64,000 bases of DNA from NCBI RefSeq assembly GCF_003114815.1, contig NZ_BFAZ01000005.1, positions 210,343-274,342 of the forward strand, written 5' to 3'. How positions within the stretch are numbered: position 1 is the first letter of the stretch; every line of letters starts with the position of its first letter. The notes beneath the pieces were generated by a model, which was not told the DNA's origin, did no database searches, and saw nothing but the letters and a program-made list of their open reading frames with translations. Positions 34,246 through 44,464 of this stretch are shown here, piece after piece. The position numbers and the translations under genes are program-made. The stretch comes from Leptospira ellinghausenii (GTDB lineage Bacteria > Spirochaetota > Leptospiria > Leptospirales > Leptospiraceae).

Positions 34246-35019
34246 TCATTTTTTTTCTCTAAATTGAAATGGTTTTTCTTTTGTAAATGATTTAAACTGT
34301 CTGATAAAATGAGATTGATCGGCATACCCAATATTATATGCGATATCAGTTAACTTTGATTTTTTACCTGCACTCATTTCAAACAAACTAGTTTGGAAAC
34401 GAATGATTGTTGCGAATTGTTTGGGAGTGAGTCCAACGAAATTTTGGAATTTCCGTTGCATGGTACGTTCCGACATTTTAAAATCACTCGCGATCTTAAA
34501 TATTTCACAATTCCCGTTAGTATCGATGATTGTTTGTAAACAAGAATGTAAAATCAAATCAGGCAAAAAACCTTTCGACCTTTTTTGAAGATATTCTAAA
34601 ATTGCTTCTTCTGCCAAGGTAGTTGAATGTTGTTGTATTGCCTTATGAAATTTTGATTCATTTATCCATTCCGATTTTTGGATTGTCCAACAGGAATTCG
34701 TTAGTTCTGCAATGGGATTTCCAAAAGATGCCTCGACAAAACTTGGGAACAGTTGGACCATCACAAAAAAATATGGGCCTTCTATTTCAATCTGAATTGG
34801 TTCCAATGTTTGGCCGTATATGAATACAGGATCCATAATTTTGGAAATTTTACCAACAATGACTTTTACAGGAGCATTTGAATGAAAAAAAACAAGTCCT
34901 GGAAAACCATCAGCAAAAAAAGGTAATACTTCTTTTTTGGAAGTCATTGATTCAAAAATAAAAATATCTTTTGCTATGTATTGTAAATCTTTTGGAATTT
35001 TTGGATTTGGACGAGACAT
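34246..35019 (-). CDS. AraC-family transcriptional regulator
   Basis: 257 residues. The N-terminal half has a beta-barrel-like sensor (LPFFADGFPGLVFFHSNAPVKVIVGK ... IEGPYFFVMVQLFPSF). The last 100 residues contain the two AraC helix-turn-helices: CEIFKIASDFKMSERTMQRKFQNFVG and LTDIAYNIGYADQSHFIRQFKSFTKEKPFQFR, the second with the near-invariant GYADQSHFIRQFK. It lies upstream of the NmrA-like gene on the same strand and is divergent from the luciferase-like monooxygenase gene (35223), either of which may be its target. Confidence 0.85.
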   Translation of the reverse strand: MSRPNPKIPKDLQYIAKDIFIFESMTSKKEVLPFFADGFPGLVFFHSNAPVKVIVGKISKIMDPVFIYGQTLEPIQIEIEGPYFFVMVQLFPSFVEASFGNPIAELTNSCWTIQKSEWINESKFHKAIQQHSTTLAEEAILEYLQKRSKGFLPDLILHSCLQTIIDTNGNCEIFKIASDFKMSERTMQRKFQNFVGLTPKQFATIIRFQTSLFEMSAGKKSKLTDIAYNIGYADQSHFIRQFKSFTKEKPFQFREKK

Positions 35020-35222
35020 GAATCTTTTGGAATTGTTGACAGGTTTACTTTCTTGATTTTCTTAAGAATTGATTAGACGAAATTCAAGATCCATTCGATT
35101 TTTTTTATTTTATTTTCCATAAAAAAACAAAGTCACCTCACATAACGAGCGTATTTGGTTTTTCTAATGAATCTATTTTTCAAAATTTTCTACATTTACA
35201 GAAAATAACTCTTTCTGGGAAT

Positions 35223-36251
35223 ATGATATCATACGTGAAACTTTCAATCTTAGATTTAGTTTTTATCAACCAAGGCCAGACAACTAAAGAAGCAATTCAA
35301 AATAGTGTGCGTGTGGCAAAGGCAGTAGAAACATTTGGTTATCATCGAATATGGATCGCAGAACATCATAATTTCCCTTCCATTGCTAGTGCTGCAACAT
35401 CAGTTGTCATCGGTCATTTAGCGGAACAAACAAAATCCATTCGTGTAGGAGCTGGGGGCATCATGTTACCAAACCACTCCCCACTCGTGATTGCTGAACA
35501 ATTTGGAACATTAGAAAGTTTATATCCGAACCGGATTGATTTAGGGTTGGGCAGAGCTCCAGGGACAGACCAACTCACCTTACGCGCATTACGTAGAGAC
35601 CCTATGGCATCTCAACATTTCCCTGAAGATGTCAAAGAACTTTTAGAATATTTGTCTTCTGACAGAAAAGATGGAATGGTAAATGCAATCCCAGGTTATG
35701 GAACCAATGTTCCTGTTTGGATTTTGGGTTCTAGTTTATTTGGAGCTCAACTTGCGGCACTACTTGGTTTACCATTTGCATTTGCATCTCATTTTGCTCC
35801 TACCTATTTAAAAGATGCCGTTACAATCTATAAAAAACAATTTCGTCCATCGCAATACTTACAATCCCCCTATGCCATGATTGCAATGAATGTTGTGGCA
35901 GCCGACACTGACGAAGAAGCGAATTATCTATTCACAAGTGTCGAACAGTCATTTCTCGGTATACTCAGAAATAAACGTGCTCCTTTTCCACCTCCTGTTC
36001 TATCAATGGATGATTTTTGGTCTGAACAAGAGAAACAAATGGCAAAACAAATGTTATCCGTTTCAGCGGTAGGATCGAAAGAGACAATTGTCCAGAAAAT
36101 AAACAAAATCCAAGATGAGATCCAAGCTGATGAATTGATTGTAGTATCCTCTGTTTTCGACATAGATAAAAGAATCCGTTCGTTTGAGATCCTGATGGAA
36201 GTCCAAGAACAAATTTTTGATCCCTCTACCGCGAGAGCTGTGAAAAATTAG
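35223..36251 (+). CDS. Luciferase-like flavin-dependent monooxygenase (LLM class)
   Basis: 342 residues forming one TIM barrel. LLM-family segments are [78 protein letters not shown] and FAFASHFAP. The combination of [12 protein letters not shown] at the start with [17 protein letters not shown] fits the MsnO8/alkanal-monooxygenase-like subgroup. These enzymes take FMNH2 from a reductase and oxidise small organic substrates, but the substrate is unpredictable from sequence. It is divergent from an AraC regulator. A potential partner flavin reductase is not visible in the immediate neighbourhood. Confidence 0.85.
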   Translation: MISYVKLSILDLVFINQGQTTKEAIQNSVRVAKAVETFGYHRIWIAEHHNFPSIASAATSVVIGHLAEQTKSIRVGAGGIMLPNHSPLVIAEQFGTLESLYPNRIDLGLGRAPGTDQLTLRALRRDPMASQHFPEDVKELLEYLSSDRKDGMVNAIPGYGTNVPVWILGSSLFGAQLAALLGLPFAFASHFAPTYLKDAVTIYKKQFRPSQYLQSPYAMIAMNVVAADTDEEANYLFTSVEQSFLGILRNKRAPFPPPVLSMDDFWSEQEKQMAKQMLSVSAVGSKETIVQKINKIQDEIQADELIVVSSVFDIDKRIRSFEILMEVQEQIFDPSTARAVKN

Positions 36252-36326
36252 TTTTGGTACCTTTCCCATTCTATAGTATCCTATACAATCAGGGAGAGTT
36301 ACTCTAAGTTCGCCAGGGAGAAATAT

Positions 36327-37364
36327 ATGCCATTTCGAAAACTATCCTATTCATTGATTTTCATTTCACTTTGTGTTTTCACCATGGATTCTTGCGAGCG
36401 AGGTTTCATACGTTCAACCCTCAAAGAAAAGTTCCAGAAAAAAATCAGTGAATTACCTGCTCCGAACGCGATAACTGATTTCACCAGGCCCATTACAACC
36501 CCAGGTGACTATGTGTTTTCGACCATACACCAAGAGATCCTTCGTTATTATAAAATCCACGTTCCAAAAAGTTACAATCAAGTTAAAACTGTCCCACTTT
36601 TATTTGTTTTCCACGGTGGTGGAGGTGATATGGAAATCCAATCAAAGGAAGAGTATTACCACCAAATTTCTAAATCAGAAGAGTTAGGACACATCGTTGT
36701 ATTTCCGAATGGATACAGTGTATACAAATCGGGAAAAATTGCGACTTGGAATGCAGGCAATTGTTGTGGAGAAGCAAAAAAGGCGAATATAGATGATCTT
36801 GGATTTGTAAAGGTTATCCTTGGCCACCTAACAGAAAAAATGAACATTGACAAAAAAAGAATTTATTCTACTGGAATGTCAAATGGGGCAATGATGTCCT
36901 ACCAAATTGCATGTTCAATGGCAAATCAATTTTCTGGGATCACTGCTGTGGCAGGAACTGATAATACAGTGGATTGCAAACCTTCCAAACCAATTTCCAT
37001 TTTTCATATACATGCTAAAAATGATGATAAAGTATTATTTTATGGTGGAGCAGGTTCCAGCTTCACTGACAGAACACTCATTACGGATTTTGTTTCTGTT
37101 CCGAAAACTGTATCCAAATGGGTACAATTGAACGGTTGTCATCCCACACCAAAAATTGTGTTACAAAATAAAGATGTCACATGTGAAGAGTATCATGAAT
37201 GCAAAGAAGGTGTGACAGTGAAACTTTGTGTGACGGAAGATGGTGGGCATTCTTGGCCAGGTGGGAAAAAACCTTCTCTTCTGTTAGGTGGTGAATCACC
37301 AACAAAAGCGATCATTGCCAATGATGTGATGTGGGATTTTTTCAAATCCCATCCCAATCAGTAA
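36327..37364 (+). CDS. PHB-depolymerase-like esterase lipoprotein
   Basis: 345 residues. A signal sequence ends in a lipobox-like TMDSC. The alpha/beta hydrolase core shows the oxyanion-side VFHGGGGDME, the nucleophile elbow STGMSNGAMM (Ser in GxSxG), and the His-containing DGGHSWPGGKKP, an esterase/LpqC-PHB depolymerase family signature. The C-terminal half also has paired cysteines (CHPTPKI ... CEEYHECKEGVTVKLC). It may hydrolyse extracellular esters or polyesters. AGGGAG stands six bases before the ATG. Neighbours give no pathway context. Confidence 0.82.
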   Translation: MPFRKLSYSLIFISLCVFTMDSCERGFIRSTLKEKFQKKISELPAPNAITDFTRPITTPGDYVFSTIHQEILRYYKIHVPKSYNQVKTVPLLFVFHGGGGDMEIQSKEEYYHQISKSEELGHIVVFPNGYSVYKSGKIATWNAGNCCGEAKKANIDDLGFVKVILGHLTEKMNIDKKRIYSTGMSNGAMMSYQIACSMANQFSGITAVAGTDNTVDCKPSKPISIFHIHAKNDDKVLFYGGAGSSFTDRTLITDFVSVPKTVSKWVQLNGCHPTPKIVLQNKDVTCEEYHECKEGVTVKLCVTEDGGHSWPGGKKPSLLLGGESPTKAIIANDVMWDFFKSHPNQ

Positions 37365-37380
37365 CATTCATTTTCTAGAC

Positions 37381-37668
37381 TCATAATTTCCAAGGCAATT
37401 GAACTAACTTCTGGTTCATTCTGTATTCGAATGCCAATGTCTCCATACATTGGAAACACAAACAATCTGTATACTGAGTTGCCAAATATTCAGTTTCTTC
37501 CTTTGTCAATTGAACTTTCGTACACTGGCACAATTGAATGGAACCAACCTTACATTCAAAAATTCGCAAACAGTTGGGGCAAATTTTTTCCTCATGTTTG
37601 ATCACTGACCCCTGGGAATTGTATGTTGAATCTTGTATTGGATTTTTGTTTGGTTTTGGTTCTTTCAA
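37381..37668 (-). CDS. Cysteine-rich CWC family protein
   Basis: 95 residues with nine cysteines in the core: CPNCLRIFECKVGSIQLCQCTKVQLTKEE, then YTDCLCFQCMETL. The spacing (CPxC-x6-C-x7-CxC ... CLCxxC) fits the small CWC proteins that often accompany enzymes with redox or cofactor needs. The start is a TTG with AGGAG seven bases upstream. The protein is soluble and lacks a signal peptide, so the cysteines probably bind a metal. No role is established for the family. Confidence 0.8.
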   Translation of the reverse strand: MKEPKPNKNPIQDSTYNSQGSVIKHEEKICPNCLRIFECKVGSIQLCQCTKVQLTKEETEYLATQYTDCLCFQCMETLAFEYRMNQKLVQLPWKL

Positions 37669-37857
37669 ATGGTGACTCCTATAGATTTAGAATCACACAA
37701 TCGAATTGGGTGATCCGGCGAATTTGTCCGGGACCCTAATATGAACAAGGAACCAATGAACGTTTACGGGCGATTCATTTGTGGGAAGATCCGACTTTTT
37801 TGAATCCGATCAACGAATTCAAATTCACGGTTGCACCGTCAGTTGAGGAGTTTCACC
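37669..37857. other. Intergenic region, no feature seen
   Basis: These 189 bases between the CWC gene and eutC show no reading frame, repeat or terminator that I can support. The TTG start of the CWC gene and its AGGAG lie at the left edge. Confidence 0.4.
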
Positions 37858-38652
37858 TCATTCCTCCCGGAATGATTTCAGTTTAGAAAGATCCTCTTTC
37901 ATGTCAATCGACTGTTTTGGTTTTGGCATTTGGTCTTTGAGTAAAACACCAGAGCGTTTTTGGGAAATACTTTCCTGGATTAAGTAAATTGTTTTATCGC
38001 AGGCTAACGGTAGCGGAAATCCAAGTGGTCTGACATTGGAAATACAATTTCTTGTTTCATCCGTTTTTCCTATTTTTGGTTCATACGTAAGATAAAGTCC
38101 AAGGCTATCGGAGGAACTAAGACCAGGCCTTTCTCCAATGATCACTAAACAAATTTTGGATTGTAAAATTTCGGAAATTTCATCTCCGATCGCAACTCTA
38201 CCCCATTGTGCCACTACTAAAGGTGCAAGTTTAAGATGCAAAAATTCAATTTTCGAAAGGAATCCTTCTAAAAATAGAAGTAAGTTTTCATCGATTGCTT
38301 TCGCAGACAAACCATCCACACAAACAATTCCCAAATCATAACCCTTCTCCATTGAATCCAATTTGAGTATTGATTCTTCCGAAAGCCTTCTGCCCAAATC
38401 AGGCCTTAATAAATACTCTTGTTTAGAGGTTACTCGGCTTTTGACAAATTGGTGTTGGATTCCATATAACTTTGAGATTGACTTCAATTTATCAAAAATT
38501 GGATCCCAAGAAGGTTCTTGTACAACTGCATCTTTTGCCTTCGCATGGTCCATCCTAAACTTTAACATGTCTTTGGTGGAAATAGAAGCACCAAATCTTC
38601 CAAGTCCAATCCTTGCTTGTGTGAATTGTTTCCATCGATCTAAATTTGACAT
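37858..38652 (-). CDS. eutC: Ethanolamine ammonia-lyase small subunit EutC
   Basis: 264 residues, about the usual size. Family signatures are TQARIGLGRFGASISTKDMLKFRMDHAKAKDAV at the N-terminus, YDLGIVCVDGLSAKAID, and IGERPGLSSSDSLGLYLTYEPKIGKTDETRNCISNVRPLGF, which forms part of the adenosylcobalamin site. EutC is the small chain of the B12-dependent enzyme that turns ethanolamine into acetaldehyde and ammonia. It starts two bases after eutB, so both are made from one mRNA. No microcompartment shell, eutA reactivase or transporter gene is in the window, so the pair acts alone here. Confidence 0.93.
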   Translation of the reverse strand: MSNLDRWKQFTQARIGLGRFGASISTKDMLKFRMDHAKAKDAVVQEPSWDPIFDKLKSISKLYGIQHQFVKSRVTSKQEYLLRPDLGRRLSEESILKLDSMEKGYDLGIVCVDGLSAKAIDENLLLFLEGFLSKIEFLHLKLAPLVVAQWGRVAIGDEISEILQSKICLVIIGERPGLSSSDSLGLYLTYEPKIGKTDETRNCISNVRPLGFPLPLACDKTIYLIQESISQKRSGVLLKDQMPKPKQSIDMKEDLSKLKSFREE

Positions 38653-38654
38653 AA

Positions 38655-40043
38655 TTAATCCAACCTCATTCCTTTTTCAAACAAGGAGACCATTTGATTC
38701 TCAACTGGTAAAAACTGTTTCCCATTTGAAAAAATTCCTTTTTGAACCAACCATTGTTCAAATTCAGGTGCCGGTTTTAATCCCAATACTTGTCTTAGAT
38801 ACAATGCATCATGAAATGAAGTACTTTGGTATGATAACATTACATCGTCAGCACCAGGTATTCCCATGATAAAATTACACCCTGCCACCCCTAGGAGAGT
38901 TAATAAGGTATCCATATCATCTTGGTCTGCATCAGCGTGATTCGTATAACAAATGTCAACTCCCATGGGTAAACCCATTAGTTTTCCACAAAAATGATCT
39001 TCCAAACCTGCACGAATGATTTGTTTTCCATTGTATAAATACTCAGGGCCGATAAAACCAACGACAGTATTCACAAGTAAGGGAGAAAATTTTCTGGCAA
39101 CGGCATATGCTCTCACTTCTAAAGTTTGTTGGTCAATGCCATGATGCGCCCCTGCTGAAAGCGCACTCCCTTGCCCTGTTTCAAAATACATTACGTTATT
39201 TCCAATGGATCCTCTCTTTAAAGACAATGCCATATCTCTTGCTTCTGCTAATAGAGAAAGATTGATACCAAAACTCTGATTCAAATCTTCTGTTCCGCCG
39301 ATGGATTGGAATACTAAGTCTAGTGGTGCTCCTTTTTGCATCACTTGCATTGAGGTGGTTACATGGGTGAGGATACAAGATTGAGTTGGGATGGAATATG
39401 TTTGAATGATTGCATCTAACATTTCTAATAATGAAATACAAGTTGGGACATGGTCTGTGGCAGGATTAATTCCGATCACAGCATCTCCACTTCCAAGTAA
39501 CAATCCATCTAAGATACTGGCAGCAATCCCTTTCGGGTCATCTGTGGGATGGTTAGGTTGCAAACGAACCGACAACCTTCCAGGTAATCCTATTGTATTT
39601 CGAAACTTTGTGATAATTTTGATTTTTTGACTGACTAAAATTAAATCCTGATTGGACATGAGTTTCGAAACAGCAGCAACCATTTCTGGAGTGAGACCCA
39701 TACGAATGGATTCTAAAACAGGCAGATCTGTTGTTTCCGATAGTAAAAAATCCCGAAATCCTCCTACAGTTAAATGGGAAATCATCTTAAAAGCAGAAGG
39801 ATCATGTGATTCTAAAATGAGTCTTGTCACCTCATCCTTGTTTGCTGGAATTAATTCGATGTTTAAAAAATCAGATAAGTAAATATCTGCTAATACCATT
39901 TGGGCCGCGATTCTCTCTTCTTGGTTTTCTGCGGCAACTCCGCTTAAAAAATCTCCAGAACGAAGGGGGGTTGCTTTTGCCAAAACTTCTTTTAAGTCAC
40001 GGAACTGATATGTTTTTTTTCCAATGATGATTTGGTAACTCAC
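38655..40043 (-). CDS. eutB: Ethanolamine ammonia-lyase large subunit EutB
   Basis: 462 residues, the normal length. The TIM-barrel segments include LSVRLQPNHPTDDPKGIAAS, VIGINPATDHVPTC, MYFETGQGSALSAGAHHGIDQQT and YTNHADADQDDMDTLL, which carry the substrate-binding residues of the EutB family. The start is a GTG (40043-40041). No cobalamin riboswitch can be recognised in the short upstream gap, which is shared with a divergent photolyase gene. As the enzyme needs adenosylcobalamin, the cell must import or make B12. Ethanolamine from membrane phospholipid breakdown is a plausible nitrogen source. Confidence 0.93.
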   Translation of the reverse strand: MSYQIIIGKKTYQFRDLKEVLAKATPLRSGDFLSGVAAENQEERIAAQMVLADIYLSDFLNIELIPANKDEVTRLILESHDPSAFKMISHLTVGGFRDFLLSETTDLPVLESIRMGLTPEMVAAVSKLMSNQDLILVSQKIKIITKFRNTIGLPGRLSVRLQPNHPTDDPKGIAASILDGLLLGSGDAVIGINPATDHVPTCISLLEMLDAIIQTYSIPTQSCILTHVTTSMQVMQKGAPLDLVFQSIGGTEDLNQSFGINLSLLAEARDMALSLKRGSIGNNVMYFETGQGSALSAGAHHGIDQQTLEVRAYAVARKFSPLLVNTVVGFIGPEYLYNGKQIIRAGLEDHFCGKLMGLPMGVDICYTNHADADQDDMDTLLTLLGVAGCNFIMGIPGADDVMLSYQSTSFHDALYLRQVLGLKPAPEFEQWLVQKGIFSNGKQFLPVENQMVSLFEKGMRLD

Positions 40044-40108
40044 CCTATTACTATACCTGATTTTTCCTTTAAGAATAGAACTTTTCCCATACTTCGATTC
40101 TCATTTTT

Positions 40109-40137
40109 ACAAACAGTTTTGTCTAAAAAATAGACAA
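40109..40137. promoter_or_regulatory. Overlapping inverted repeats in front of the photolyase gene
   Basis: Two inverted repeats overlap. ACAAACAGTTTTGT (40109-40122) has 5-base arms and a 4-base loop. TTGTCTAAAAAATAGACAA (40119-40137) has perfect 7-base arms and a 5-base spacer and ends three bases before the ATG. Such a position fits a repressor site that covers the translation start. The binding protein is unknown. Confidence 0.6.
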
Positions 40138-40140
40138 TGT

Positions 40141-41640
40141 ATGAAAAAAGCTCTCCTCATCCTTGGTAACCAGCTTTTTGATCTTTCAACTCTCATTCCC
40201 CGCGAGAAACGTTCGGAATATCTGGTCTTCCTAAGAGAAGACCAAGAATTATGTACATACTACCATTTTCATAAACATAAAATTTTATTTTTCTTTTTAG
40301 CAATGAGAGCCTATGCAGAAGAACTAAAAGGTTTAGGTTTTTTGGTTCACTACGAACCTTTGGATGTAAATTCCGATTCCTATGAAGTGCAACTGTCGAA
40401 TTTTCTTTTAAAAGAATCCATTGATGAATTACACTATTTTGAAATCGAAGACCGTTTTTTTGAAAAAAGAATTCTTACGTTACTCAAAACGACAAACGTA
40501 AAAGGGATCGAACATAGCTCTCCTATGTTTCTGACAAAACGCAAAGATTTTGAAGCCTATTTATTAACACATAAAAAACCATTCATGAAGACTTTTTATG
40601 AATCACAAAGAAAAACATTACATGTGTTAGTGAATGATAAAAAAGAACCTATAGGTGGGAAATGGAGTTTTGATACAGAAAATCGGAAAAAACTTCCCAA
40701 ATCTTACCATGCTCCAACTTTACCCCAGATCAATTTTACAACGAAAGAGAAGGAAGTTTTCCATTTGGTTGAAACACATTTTCCAAACCATCCAGGAAAC
40801 ACTGAAAATTTTTGGTTACCAACGTCTCGTAAGGGTGCCAAACATTGGTTAGATCAATTTCTAAAAGAAAGATTGGATTTATTTGGTCCTTATGAAGATG
40901 CGTTTTCACAAACCTTTCCCTTCTTACAACATTCGGTACTCACACCATTTTTAAATATTGGTTTATTAACTCCTAAAGAAGTTGTCGAAGTTACATTGGA
41001 TCACGCAAAAAAAAATAAAATCCCGATTGAATCGTTGGAAGGTTTCCTACGACAAATCATCGGTTGGCGAGAATTCATTAGGGGAATCGATCAAAATTTT
41101 GGGGAGATACAAGAATCAAAAAACCATTTTGTTCACAATCGAAAGTTCACAAAACATTGGTTTGATGGTACTACTGGCATACCACCTCTCGATTTTGTTA
41201 TAAGGAAGTGCAATCAATATGGATACGCTCACCACATAGAAAGATTGATGGTACTTGGATCATTAATGGTGTTATTCGAAATCAATCCAAAGGAAGCGTA
41301 TCGTTGGTTCATGGAAATGTTCATTGATTCGTCTGATTGGGTGATGGGACCCAATGTCTATGGGATGGCCCTATTTAGTGATGGCGGAATTTTTGCCACC
41401 AAACCATACATATGTGGATCCAACTACTACCAAAAAATGGGACAGTTCCCCAAAGGTGAATGGGAACAAGCCGTGGATGGATTGTATTGGTCGTTTATCG
41501 AAACCCACCAATTCGAGTTTACCAAAAACCCTAGAACTGCTGTCCTTGTTGGAAATTTACACCGGATGCAAAATGACAGGAAGGAAAAACTCTTCCAAAC
41601 TGCCAAAGTCTGGAAAGAGAAACTCACTTTAGTGTCGTAA
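40141..41640 (+). CDS. Photolyase/cryptochrome-related protein (PF04244 type) without Fe-S cysteines
   Basis: 499 residues, the usual length of the bacterial (6-4)-type photolyase family. The N-terminal antenna half contains LRAYAEELKGLGFLVHYEPL-like segments, and the FAD-binding half has FLRQIIGWREFIRGI, GYAHHIERLMVLGSLMVLFEINPKEAYRWFMEMFIDSSDWVMGPNVYGM. The C-terminus has FSDGGIFATKPYICGSNYYQKMGQFPKGEWEQ. The cysteine-rich segment that binds a [4Fe-4S] cluster in the PhrB branch is absent here: only Cys38, Cys357 and Cys425 exist, and FPKGEW replaces the CxxC. The protein is therefore a cluster-free member, probably a DNA photorepair enzyme. Repair type ((6-4) or CPD) is not decidable. Confidence 0.85.
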   Translation: MKKALLILGNQLFDLSTLIPREKRSEYLVFLREDQELCTYYHFHKHKILFFFLAMRAYAEELKGLGFLVHYEPLDVNSDSYEVQLSNFLLKESIDELHYFEIEDRFFEKRILTLLKTTNVKGIEHSSPMFLTKRKDFEAYLLTHKKPFMKTFYESQRKTLHVLVNDKKEPIGGKWSFDTENRKKLPKSYHAPTLPQINFTTKEKEVFHLVETHFPNHPGNTENFWLPTSRKGAKHWLDQFLKERLDLFGPYEDAFSQTFPFLQHSVLTPFLNIGLLTPKEVVEVTLDHAKKNKIPIESLEGFLRQIIGWREFIRGIDQNFGEIQESKNHFVHNRKFTKHWFDGTTGIPPLDFVIRKCNQYGYAHHIERLMVLGSLMVLFEINPKEAYRWFMEMFIDSSDWVMGPNVYGMALFSDGGIFATKPYICGSNYYQKMGQFPKGEWEQAVDGLYWSFIETHQFEFTKNPRTAVLVGNLHRMQNDRKEKLFQTAKVWKEKLTLVS

Positions 41641-41725
41641 ATCTGAAAAGTATTAAGAATTCGAAACTGGATCCAAACCCATCAGGTTCTCCCTGGAGCC
41701 AAAAGAGGTTAGTTTTTGTATAAAT

Positions 41726-41779
41726 TTAGAACGAATCTAAAATATTTTGCTTGCCATATCAATTAGATTAAATCTAATT
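41726..41779 (+). promoter_or_regulatory. Two PerR-box-like palindromes in the katG promoter region
   Basis: The site nearer katG is AATTAGATTAAATCTAATT (41761-41779), a perfect 9-1-9 palindrome whose core has the same 7-1-7 design as the site in front of perR. A second, imperfect copy, TTAGAACGAATCTAA (41726-41740), lies 37 bases upstream, centre to centre, with two arm mismatches. The strong site ends 30 bases before the katG ATG, which fits repression. Confidence 0.75.
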
Positions 41780-41794
41780 CTATACTAAATCTAG

Positions 41795-44035
<2,241 letters not shown>

Positions 44036-44038
44036 AAC

Positions 44039-44410
44039 ATGAAACCGTTCACACGCAAACAATTTCTAAATCGTTCCATTGTTCTTGCGTCCACTCTCTT
44101 CCTTTTAGGGGGAGAGTGGAATTTAATTGCAAAAGGAACAATCGAAGAAAAAATTTCGGATCCACCTGATGGCCTAAAACCAATACTCGAAAACGATCCC
44201 ACTGCACAGGCGTTAGGTTTTCACCAAGATGCAAAGTATACTGATTTTAATTTGTATCCTGAAAGGAAACAACCACAAGCCAAAAACCAAGTTTGCCTCC
44301 AATGTGCCCAATTTACAAAACTCAATGAAGGTTGGGGAAAGTGTTCTATATTGACAAATGGTGTTGTATCAACAAAAGGTTGGTGCTCGGCCTGGTCAAA
44401 AAAATCTTGA
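44039..44410 (+). CDS. High-potential iron-sulfur protein (HiPIP)
   Basis: 123 residues. The C-terminal cysteines CLQCAQF ... GWGKC ... GWCSAWSKK give the CxxC-x(13-16)-C-x(13-15)-C pattern of HiPIP. An N-terminal TRKQFLNRSIVLASTLFLL with a twin-Arg-like start (RK) suggests Tat export, as needed for a folded cluster. HiPIPs are periplasmic one-electron carriers of high potential. It follows katG by three bases, so the two are translated from one mRNA. It may feed electrons to, or take them from, the exported KatG, or replace peroxidase donors. This pairing is inference. Confidence 0.85.
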   Translation: MKPFTRKQFLNRSIVLASTLFLLGGEWNLIAKGTIEEKISDPPDGLKPILENDPTAQALGFHQDAKYTDFNLYPERKQPQAKNQVCLQCAQFTKLNEGWGKCSILTNGVVSTKGWCSAWSKKS

Positions 44411-44464
44411 TTCGAATTTGATCTATTTTTTGATTCAACGAAAGGTGAGGAGACCTAACGTTTC

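Noticed and set aside
40044..40140. Cobalamin riboswitch in front of eutB
   Set aside because: The gap is only 97 bases and shared with a divergent gene; no B12-box-like conserved core can be seen.
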